A stretch of 10,812 nt of DNA, taken from an uncultured Ruminococcus sp. (GTDB lineage: Bacteria; Bacillota; Clostridia; Oscillospirales; CAG-272). Shown here one piece after another: positions 1 to 6,168 of this stretch. The DNA is taken from the NCBI GenBank assembly GCA_902778205.1, contig CACYWX010000070.1, positions 1-10,812 of the forward strand, written 5' to 3'. Both the position numbers and the translations under genes were made by a program. Positions within the stretch are counted from its first letter, which is position 1; every line of letters starts with the position of its first letter. Below the pieces are notes generated by a model. The model did not search any database, had not been told where the DNA came from, and saw only the letters and a program-made list of their open reading frames with translations.

Positions 1-540
1 CTCCGAGAAGAAATCCAACCAGTCACAGTCGGACAAGGGCGTGTCCGGCACTCTGGAATAGAGGACGGCTTTCCCCTTTTTTTCCGTTCTGACAATGCCT
101 TCTTCCGCATACTCCTTCAGTTTCTTCCGAACGGTGGATTCGTCGTACAGGCGCGGATCCGGGAGATCGGAAAGCAACTCGTCGATCCGTTCCGTGATCC
201 CGGCCAGTGTCAGCGGCCTCTCCGGATCCGCGAGAATATCCATCAGAAGGAAGTGAAGCGTGATGTCTCCGTCGGTGAAGCTCTTCGATTTCCATGCGGA
301 GAACAGGGGATTGCGGGAGACGGCCCTGCTGTCGATGGAGAGGAACACATTCTTGCCGTCGGGAGTGCGCCGGAACTGCATGTAGTTCCCGAGCCAGCTC
401 TCCAGGCGGCGGCGTTCGTCGTCGTAGGAGCGGGCGCTCTTCTGGGTGTATTCGCCCCGGGTCCGGAAGCCATACACGAAGAAATCCCGCATGGTTTCCC
501 GCACGCGGCTGAAATTCTTGATGAGTTCCCTGTACTGCAT
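1..540 (-). CDS. WYL-family transcriptional regulator, N-terminal part (runs off left edge)
   Basis: The reading frame runs from ATG at 538-540 to the window edge without a stop: 180 codons beginning MQYRELIKNF. The N-terminus (MQYRELIKNFSRVRETMRDF, then VYGF, ARSYDDERRLESWLG, KNVFLSIDSR and SFTDGDITLHFL) matches what I recall of Clostridia proteins annotated as WYL-domain regulators. Residues about 95-165 look like a winged helix-turn-helix, with DESTVRKKLKEY at 133-144 as the likely recognition region followed by a basic wing (RTEKKGKAVLYSR). The ligand-sensing WYL domain itself would lie beyond position 1 and is not seen, so the family call rests on the N-terminal pattern. A GGGAGGGGG purine run lies just upstream of the ATG. 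The gene is divergent from the glycosidase at 716, so it may control that gene and itself; this is inference. Confidence 0.72.
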   Translation of the reverse strand, partial: MQYRELIKNFSRVRETMRDFFVYGFRTRGEYTQKSARSYDDERRRLESWLGNYMQFRRTPDGKNVFLSIDSRAVSRNPLFSAWKSKSFTDGDITLHFLLMDILADPERPLTLAGITERIDELLSDLPDPRLYDESTVRKKLKEYAEEGIVRTEKKGKAVLYSRVPDTPLSDCDWLDFFSE

Positions 541-581
541 GGCCCCCTCCCGTTCCCCGGCTGAATGACGATTCCATCCTC

Positions 582-610
582 AGTGTATCACAAATCCGCC
601 CCGGAATCAA
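582..610 (-). promoter_or_regulatory. Sigma-A-type promoter for the WYL regulator
   Basis: Read on the minus strand, TTGATT (605-610) and TACACT (582-587) are separated by exactly 17 bases. Each box matches the consensus at four of six positions. It lies about 40 bases upstream of the regulator ATG and points toward it. Its -35 box is only 19 bases from the -35 box of the opposing promoter at 630-659. Confidence 0.5.
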
Positions 611-633
611 GTGGGGGAGCCCGCCGGACTTGA
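607..633. repeat. Short inverted repeat overlapping both divergent -35 boxes (possible operator)
   Basis: TCAAGT at 607-612 is mirrored by ACTTGA at 628-633, with 15 bases between the arms. Each arm overlaps the -35 box of one of the two divergent promoters. A dimeric regulator bound here could affect both genes, and the adjacent WYL-type protein is the obvious candidate. The arms are only six bases long, and four bases of each are the TTGA of a -35 box, so part of the symmetry follows automatically from two facing promoters. Confidence 0.25.
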
Positions 634-659
634 CAAGATCCCCGCGGATGTGCTATGAT
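630..659 (+). promoter_or_regulatory. Strong sigma-A promoter (extended -10) for the GH106-like gene
   Basis: TTGACA (630-635) is a perfect -35 box. TATGAT (654-659) matches the -10 consensus at five of six positions, the spacer is 18 bases, and TGC directly before the -10 box makes it an extended -10. Transcription should start near 666, which leaves a leader of about 50 bases before the ATG at 716. Confidence 0.8.
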
Positions 660-701
660 TTTCGTGACCGGTGCGGGATTCCGTCCGTATGCCGGAAAAA
701 C

Positions 702-708
702 AAGGAGA
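702..708 (+). promoter_or_regulatory. Ribosome binding site that sets the GH106-like start
   Basis: AAGGAGA ends seven bases before ATG 716. The same frame could be extended to a GTG at 671, but that codon lies only a few bases after the expected transcription start and has no ribosome binding site. ATG 716 is therefore the better start. Confidence 0.8.
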
Positions 709-715
709 CGTTCCC

Positions 716-3280
716 ATGAAGAATACGGTTCGCAGACTGCTGGACGGCGGGTGGGACAACCATATCCTGCCCTTTTTGTGGATGCGCGGAGAGGACGAGG
801 AGACCCTGAGGACGACCATGCGGGTCATTCACGGGGCCAACATCGGCGCGGTGTGCGTGGAGAGCCGCCCGCATCCGGACTACGGAGGACCCCGGTGGTG
901 GCGGGATCTGGATGTGATCCTCGAGGAAGCCCGGCGGATGGACATGAAGGTGTGGCTCCTGGACGACAGCCATTTTCCCTCGGGCTACGCGGCCGGAAGA
1001 ATAGCGGAGGCCCCGGAGGAGCTGTGCCGTCAGGAGCTGGTTTACCGGACGATTCCCTGTCCCGCGCCGGGGGAGGAGCTGGCCCTCGATATGGAGGAGC
1101 TCCAAAGGCCCGCTCCCTTCGTGCCCCGGAACGACATGGAGCGGTACGACGTGGAGAACCGGAATCCCCGGGTGTTCGGCGACGACCGGCTTCTGGGGCT
1201 GATTGCGGTGAGGAAGGACGGCACCCTGACCGACGGGCTCATCGATCTCTCCGGACAGATCGGCGGGGACACGCTCCGGTTCCGGGTTCCTGAGGGGGAA
1301 TGGACCCTGTACGTCCTGCATCTGACCCGGAACCGCGGCGCGAGGCGGCTGTATATCAACATGATGTCGAGGGAGTCCTGCCGGATCCTGATCGACGCCT
1401 GCTACGAGCCCGTCTGGGAGCATTACGCCGCGGACTTCGGGAAGACCATCGCCGGCTTCTTCTCCGACGAGCCGGAAATGGGGAACGGACATCTCTACGA
1501 AATGAACAAGCCCGTCTGGCAGCTCGAGGATCAGGCCTGGAGCCGGGAGGTGCAGGACGCCCTTGAAGCGCGCTTCGGCGAAAGCTGGGTGTCCCGTCTG
1601 CCCCTGTTGTGGGACCGGGAATTCGATCAGACCGCGGCGGCGGAGGTGCGGCTGGCCTACATGGACGCGGCGACCCGCCTGGTGGAGAAGAACTTCTCGG
1701 AGCAGATCGGGGACTGGTGCCGGGAGCGCGGGGTGCGTTACATCGGCCACCTGATCGAGGACGACAATCAGCACACCCGCACCGGATGCAGTCTGGGCCA
1801 TTACTTCCGCGGGCTGGGCGGTCAGGACATGGCGGGCATCGACGCCATCAGCTGGCAGGTCTCCCCGGGCGGAGAGCGGGAGAACACCGTGCGGCGGGGC
1901 CGGTTCTTCCACTATGTGCTGGGACGGCTGGCAGGCTCCCAGGCGGTCATCGATCCGAAGAAGCACGGGGACGCCATGTGCGAGATCTTCGGCGCCTACG
2001 GCTGGCGGGAGGGAGTCCGGCTGGAGAAGTATCTGGCGGACCACTTCCTCGTGCGGGGCATCAACCATTTCGTTCCCCACGCCTTTTCCATGCGCGCCTA
2101 CCCGGATCCGGACTGCCCGCCCCACTTCTACGCCCTGGGGAACGATCCGCAGTTCCGGCATTTCAGCCGTCTGATGCTCTACATGAACCGGCTTTCCACT
2201 CTGTTCCGGTCCGGGGAGCCCGCGGCGGATACGGCGGTCCTCTACGGCGCGGAGAGCGACTGGATGGGCCTTTCCATGCCGCCGGAGGATCTGGCGGAGC
2301 CCCTGGCCCGGGCGCAGATCGCCTATGATTTCATCCCGGCGGACGTGTTCTCACGCCCGGAACGGTACGGAACCGATCTGACGGAAGGGCTCACCGTAAA
2401 CGGAAGGCGGTACCGCGCCCTGATCCTGCCCGCCTGCGAGCATCTGGCACCGGCTGTGGAGGCGGTCCTTCCGGCGCTGAGGGAAAAGGGGGTCCTCATT
2501 CTGGACGCCGGGCGGCAGTCTCCGGAGGAGTTTCCCGCCGTTCTGGCAGAATCCGGTGTGGAGACGCCCCGGCTCGTCCCGTCGGATCCCGGTCTGAGGG
2601 CCCTGCACATCCGGGGAGAGGGATGCGACGCCTGGATGCTGGCGAACGAGGGCGAGGAGGTCTGGCAGGGAACGGCGGAGCTTCCCGGGGCGGATCCCTC
2701 GTCTCCCTGCTGTCTCTACGACGCATGGGAAAACGGTCTGCGCCGTGTGGGACCTTCGGAGAACGGGGCGCGGATTCCTCTGAGGGTGGAGCCTCTTCAC
2801 GCCGTCGTGGTCCTGTCCGGATTTGACGGCAGGGCGGAGGACTTTTTGCCCGGACCCTTCGCGGGAGAGCGGACGGAGCTGAACGGCGGCTGGACAAGGA
2901 GCGTATGCCGTGCGGCGGAGTATCCCCGATTCGGGGAAGAGAAGCCCGTGTCCCTGCCTGACCGGCTGGCGGAGGAGATGCCGCGGTTTTCCGGATTTGC
3001 CCGGTACGAGCGGACCCTGACTCTGGACCGGATTCCCGCCCGGGCCGTTCTGACGATTTCCGACGCGCATGAGGGCGTGGAGGTCTTCGTCAACGGCCAA
3101 AGCGCCGGGCTCGGGATCGCGCCTCCCTTCCGGTTCGAGATCGGGGATCTGCTCCGGGCCGGGGACAATGCCCTCCGGATCGAGATCGCCACGACGCTTG
3201 AGCGGGAAAACGCCTCGGATCTCACAAACGCCGCTCCCACCGGTCTGGACGGTGCGTGCGCGCTGGAATGGGAGGCGTGA
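716..3280 (+). CDS. GH106-like glycoside hydrolase (alpha-L-rhamnosidase-related), cytoplasmic
   Basis: An 854-residue protein with no signal peptide or membrane helix, so it probably acts inside the cell on imported oligosaccharides. The hallmark LLDDSHFPSGYA around residues 81-92 corresponds to the (Y)DExxWPSG motif of the GH106/alpha-L-rhamnosidase-like family and marks the start of a TIM-barrel-type catalytic region. Acidic clusters that could hold catalytic or metal-binding residues are FFSDEPE (248-254, with E252) and HLIEDDNQH (345-353, with E348). A segment around 530-600, including YRALILP at 566-572, resembles the flavodoxin- or amidotransferase-like domain of this family. Residues about 750-850 (RYERTL, VEVFVNGQ, DNALRIEI, then APTGLDG) form a GH2-type sugar-binding jelly roll, and the last motif resembles the family's usual PSGLLG ending. 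The substrate cannot be read: rhamnosides are the family precedent only. A strong promoter precedes it, with the divergent WYL regulator upstream. Confidence 0.82.
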   Translation: MKNTVRRLLDGGWDNHILPFLWMRGEDEETLRTTMRVIHGANIGAVCVESRPHPDYGGPRWWRDLDVILEEARRMDMKVWLLDDSHFPSGYAAGRIAEAPEELCRQELVYRTIPCPAPGEELALDMEELQRPAPFVPRNDMERYDVENRNPRVFGDDRLLGLIAVRKDGTLTDGLIDLSGQIGGDTLRFRVPEGEWTLYVLHLTRNRGARRLYINMMSRESCRILIDACYEPVWEHYAADFGKTIAGFFSDEPEMGNGHLYEMNKPVWQLEDQAWSREVQDALEARFGESWVSRLPLLWDREFDQTAAAEVRLAYMDAATRLVEKNFSEQIGDWCRERGVRYIGHLIEDDNQHTRTGCSLGHYFRGLGGQDMAGIDAISWQVSPGGERENTVRRGRFFHYVLGRLAGSQAVIDPKKHGDAMCEIFGAYGWREGVRLEKYLADHFLVRGINHFVPHAFSMRAYPDPDCPPHFYALGNDPQFRHFSRLMLYMNRLSTLFRSGEPAADTAVLYGAESDWMGLSMPPEDLAEPLARAQIAYDFIPADVFSRPERYGTDLTEGLTVNGRRYRALILPACEHLAPAVEAVLPALREKGVLILDAGRQSPEEFPAVLAESGVETPRLVPSDPGLRALHIRGEGCDAWMLANEGEEVWQGTAELPGADPSSPCCLYDAWENGLRRVGPSENGARIPLRVEPLHAVVVLSGFDGRAEDFLPGPFAGERTELNGGWTRSVCRAAEYPRFGEEKPVSLPDRLAEEMPRFSGFARYERTLTLDRIPARAVLTISDAHEGVEVFVNGQSAGLGIAPPFRFEIGDLLRAGDNALRIEIATTLERENASDLTNAAPTGLDGACALEWEA

Positions 3281-3328
3281 TACAGCCTGACCCCGATCCG
3301 GCGGCGGTCATAGGTCTGCGCATTTTAC

Positions 3329-3362
3329 GGGGACGGAGAGGGTCGAGCTTCTCTCCGTCCCC
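3329..3362. terminator. Perfect 12-bp hairpin between convergent genes (possible bidirectional terminator)
   Basis: GGGGACGGAGAG (3329-3340) pairs perfectly with CTCTCCGTCCCC (3351-3362) around a 10-base loop. It lies 48 bases past the glycosidase stop and 12 bases past the sigma-gene stop on the other strand, so it could serve both genes. Neither side has a run of T: the + strand continues GACAATGG and the minus strand GTAAAATG. It is therefore a strong stem but not a textbook intrinsic terminator. It may instead block 3' exonucleases or need a termination factor. The rest of 3281-3374 holds nothing else I can identify. Confidence 0.6.
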
Positions 3363-3374
3363 GACAATGGCCGC

Positions 3375-5954
3375 TTATTTCACCTTCTCATACTCCGCCC
3401 GGTCCTGGGTCCCGAAGGCGGCCTTGTAGATCGTCAGGCCTTGCTCGTCCTCGAGATACGTGTATTCCACCGAGCCGTGATAGCCGTTCTCCAATCCCTG
3501 TGCCTCGTATTTGCGGAAGAAACCGTCTGCCGCCGGGAAGAAGCCCTCGCCCGTTCCGCGATATTCTGTCAGCAGCCAGATCGCGTTCTTCCACGGCTCG
3601 CCGCATTCCGTGACGGTGCGCAGGAATTTTACAAGGCCCACGCCCTCCGCGTACCAGAATTCGGTGTGACCGGACCAGTAGCCGAACCCGCCCTGCATGT
3701 CCGCGATGAGGTGGCGGCAGTTCTCAAACGTGCCGACTGGCGTTTTGACGGCTTCGTCCTCCAGAACCCGGATCCTGCCCGAGACGTCCATTTTGTACTG
3801 CTTGAACTTCCGCTCTTCGGAATAACCCGGAATCCACTTGTCTGACCACAACGCGCCAAGGGCGAAGTTCACGATGTCATAGAGGAAATTGCACCCGACG
3901 GCAAACTGATCGAAGCAGCTTTTCCCGTCCTTCCAGAACCAGTCCTTGAGCTCGAAGGAATACGTTCTGTCGCTTTCTCCCAGATAAAGCGAATCACCCT
4001 TTCTCCACGGGGCATAGAGCTCGAAGAATGTCCAGCGGAGCTTTTCGGTATAGTCCGGATTGAAAACGTCGTCCGTTGCGAAGATACTCCGCATGACCTT
4101 GTTGGCGATTGCGGTGTGCACCTTCTCCCGGCGGGTCTTTGCGGTCCGTTCGGCTCCCGCGAGGTATTTTTCCACATCGACGAGATGACCGCTGTTCTCA
4201 CCGTCGGGGATGAAATACCCGTTTCTCGCCGCAAGCGTGCAGCCGAACCACGAATTCTCATCGTACCGTAGGCGGGCGAACATGCCGACGGACAGGGCGG
4301 CGAGGGTGTCCGTCACGCCCGTGACCTCCATGTACTGCTCGTCCTCGATCAGGTGCCCCTCCTTCTCGATGTGATATTCCCAGCGGTTTCCGGCGGCAAA
4401 GGGGATGCGCCCGTCTCCGCCGCTGATACGGTAGGTTTTCAGTACGATCTTTGATTTCCGGAAGTGGTTGAGCTGCTCCACGATCCCGATCCCCGGCGCG
4501 ATGAAGGTGGTGGTGTCGGCGTCCGGCCAGTTTTGATCCGTGGTACGGAAAACCAGACAGTTGTCAAAAACTCCTGCGGGCGTCACAACGGGTTTTTCAG
4601 CGCGCGAACAGGTCAGCGTCACAGTCCCGTCCGAGGAGATGCGCGTATCTCCCGGCTTCATGTCCGGATCGTCGATCAGCTCGTCGCAGCGGGAGAGCCA
4701 GAAGAACGGCGCGATCTGTATGGAATGGATGTTTTTCCCGCGCCAGTAGCCCGGCTCCTGCCAGAAATACCATTTTCCGCCGATTTTCTGATAGGTCTCC
4801 CCCATGTTCGCCATGCCCGCGTCCTCGTCTTCGGCGGCGATGGCTTCCGCGAGCTTCTTCTCCGTCCAGATGGCGGAGAGGGCGTTGGCGTAGTAGACGT
4901 TCGTCGGCTCGAGGACGGAGATCGTTTTCTCAAACGCCTCGTATGCCTCCTCCATCCGTCCGAGGTCGCGCAGCTCCTCTCCGCACCAGAAGGACACCAG
5001 GCCGACGGACTTTGAGAATCCTCCCGCCACAAGCTCCGGGATCTGCGTCTCCCGCATGAAGGTCACCCGCTCCTCACCCTTCGGGACCTTGTTGTATTCC
5101 CGTGACGCGACATACTGCATCACGTCGTCGTTGTGCCCGGCGAGCGCGGCTTTTTTGATTTCCAGAAACACCTCGTCGTTCGCCTTTCCGGGGATCCACC
5201 ACGCCCCGCGCAGCCAGACGTCGGCCAGCATGTGCTGTTTTTCCTTCGATTCCTCGAGCGATTCCACCGCCGCGAGGACGTTTTCGTATGCCTCCGCAAA
5301 TCCTGTCTTATCTCTTCTGAGCTGCCAGAGCTTCAGCTCCTCGACCTGCCGCATCACGCGGGAGACGAGGGCTTCGTTTTCGTTGTATTCCTTTTCCACG
5401 ATTCCGTATCCTTTCCGCAATTGTTTTCGCCCCTCCGCGAGCCGCCATTTCACCGTTCCCACCGGTACGGAAAGCAAATCGGCAATCTCCGCGATGGAAT
5501 ACCCTTCGAAGTAGTGGAGCCGGATCGTCTCGCGGAGCTTTTCGCCCAGCGCGTCCACCAAAGCGTGAAGCTCCTCGTCGTTTTCCGATGAGATCAGCGC
5601 GGACAGCTCCGGATCGGGATTGTCAGCCATCTCTTCGTTTTCGACGAGGTGAAGCGAGATATCCGGGACAACGCTGCGGTACCGGGTGAGGAGCGCCATG
5701 GCGCAGTTTTTCGCAATGGCGCAGACCCAGGGCTTGAACTTCGACCGGTCGCGCAGGGAATCGAGCCGCATCCACGCCGAGACAAAGGCGTCCTGCGAGG
5801 CGTCCTCGGCGGTGAAGCGGCTGCCCGTGATGCGCTTCGCCGTGCTCATCACCGCGTTTTCGTGGCGCATCACCAGCTCTTCAAACGCGCCGCTCTCGCC
5901 GAGCAGGCAGATTTCGACCAGCGTCTCGTCGTTCATGACCGCGTATTTCGTCAT
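3375..5954 (-). CDS. ECF-type sigma-70 factor with a ~670-residue C-terminal extension
   Basis: An 859-residue protein; ordinary ECF sigma factors are about 160-220. Residues 20-95 are a sigma-70 region 2 (AEDASQDAFVSAW at 49-61, then SKFKPWVCAIAKN). Residues 128-181 are region 4, with a helix-turn-helix YSIAEIADLLSVPVGTVKW at 152-170. Residues about 190-375 are helical and partly TPR-like (LGRMEEAYEAFEKTISVLEP at 331-350). The rest is aromatic-rich and carries two related modules: TPAGVFDNC at 458-466 with a later PGIGIVE, and TPVGTFENC at 738-746 with WYAEGVGLVK, plus a PFAAGNRWEY segment near 518-527. There is no membrane segment, so the protein is probably cytoplasmic. ATG 5954 is preceded by AAAGGAGA with good spacing. 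No anti-sigma gene is adjacent, so the tail may itself gate the sigma domain, as proposed for ECF41- and ECF42-type factors with C-terminal extensions. Sigma identity is firm; the function of the tail is unknown. Confidence 0.88.
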   Translation of the reverse strand: MTKYAVMNDETLVEICLLGESGAFEELVMRHENAVMSTAKRITGSRFTAEDASQDAFVSAWMRLDSLRDRSKFKPWVCAIAKNCAMALLTRYRSVVPDISLHLVENEEMADNPDPELSALISSENDEELHALVDALGEKLRETIRLHYFEGYSIAEIADLLSVPVGTVKWRLAEGRKQLRKGYGIVEKEYNENEALVSRVMRQVEELKLWQLRRDKTGFAEAYENVLAAVESLEESKEKQHMLADVWLRGAWWIPGKANDEVFLEIKKAALAGHNDDVMQYVASREYNKVPKGEERVTFMRETQIPELVAGGFSKSVGLVSFWCGEELRDLGRMEEAYEAFEKTISVLEPTNVYYANALSAIWTEKKLAEAIAAEDEDAGMANMGETYQKIGGKWYFWQEPGYWRGKNIHSIQIAPFFWLSRCDELIDDPDMKPGDTRISSDGTVTLTCSRAEKPVVTPAGVFDNCLVFRTTDQNWPDADTTTFIAPGIGIVEQLNHFRKSKIVLKTYRISGGDGRIPFAAGNRWEYHIEKEGHLIEDEQYMEVTGVTDTLAALSVGMFARLRYDENSWFGCTLAARNGYFIPDGENSGHLVDVEKYLAGAERTAKTRREKVHTAIANKVMRSIFATDDVFNPDYTEKLRWTFFELYAPWRKGDSLYLGESDRTYSFELKDWFWKDGKSCFDQFAVGCNFLYDIVNFALGALWSDKWIPGYSEERKFKQYKMDVSGRIRVLEDEAVKTPVGTFENCRHLIADMQGGFGYWSGHTEFWYAEGVGLVKFLRTVTECGEPWKNAIWLLTEYRGTGEGFFPAADGFFRKYEAQGLENGYHGSVEYTYLEDEQGLTIYKAAFGTQDRAEYEKVK

Positions 5955-5996
5955 GTCGGTCTCCTTTTCGGGGGTATTTTCCGGGGTTCATAAAGG

Positions 5997-6022
5997 TAGA
6001 TGCAAAAATCGGGGAAAAGGTT
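5997..6022 (-). promoter_or_regulatory. Candidate ECF-type promoter in front of the sigma gene (autoregulation)
   Basis: On the minus strand, CAACC followed by TTTT is separated by 16 bases (counting from AACC, 6019-6022) from CATCTA (5997-6002), about 40 bases upstream of the sigma-gene ATG. An AAC-type -35 and a CGTC/CATC-type -10 with a 16-17 base gap is the usual form of ECF promoters in Bacillota. No good sigma-A promoter is visible on this strand here. ECF genes commonly transcribe themselves, so this is a plausible self-promoter. The match is by eye and depends on a single site. Confidence 0.42.
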
Positions 6023-6079
6023 GGGCGAACAGGGAACTTTTTATCAAAGTCGAAAAAAGCGGGGCGTTCCGCCGTCCTC

Positions 6080-6108
6080 TTGACAGCCGAACCGGTCCGC
6101 TTTATAAT
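6080..6108 (+). promoter_or_regulatory. Perfect-consensus sigma-A promoter for the URO-D-family gene
   Basis: TTGACA (6080-6085), 17 bases, TATAAT (6103-6108): every position of both boxes matches the consensus at the ideal spacing. The expected transcript starts near 6115, leaving a leader of about 55 bases. A 12-base near-palindrome built on ACCGGT (6088-6099, five of six pairs) lies inside the spacer, where a repressor could sit. Such a strong core promoter is often repressor-controlled, but no repressor can be assigned. Confidence 0.88.
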
Positions 6109-6168
6109 GAGGAGGAAAAAACCGAAAAACCGCCCGGCAAGGGTGCGGTCCGATGGGAGGAAAAGGCA

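Noticed and set aside
23..610. Minus-strand frame overlapping the regulator (195 codons)
   Set aside because: The frame beginning at ATG 540 gives the recognisable regulator N-terminus; this other register gives Arg/His-rich low-complexity sequence.
671..715. Upstream GTG start for the GH106-like gene, adding 15 residues
   Set aside because: The GTG lies only a few bases after the expected transcription start and has no ribosome site, while ATG 716 has AAGGAGA at good spacing.
653..2161. Long open frame on the minus strand opposite the GH106-like gene (502 codons)
   Set aside because: It is antisense to a gene with clear family motifs, its translation is rich in Pro, Arg, Gly and His with no recognisable domain, and it has no promoter or ribosome site. 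Long empty frames are expected opposite G+C-rich genes.
6130..6148. Short hairpin in the leader of the URO-D-like gene, considered as a riboswitch or attenuator
   Set aside because: Six pairs with a bulge, no T-run, and a leader of only about 55 bases; no known riboswitch consensus is visible.
5686..6168. Extension of the URO-D-family frame upstream into the sigma gene
   Set aside because: The frame is open by chance. The promoter at 6080-6108 and GGAGG at 6156-6160 put the start at 6169, and the upstream translation has no family similarity.
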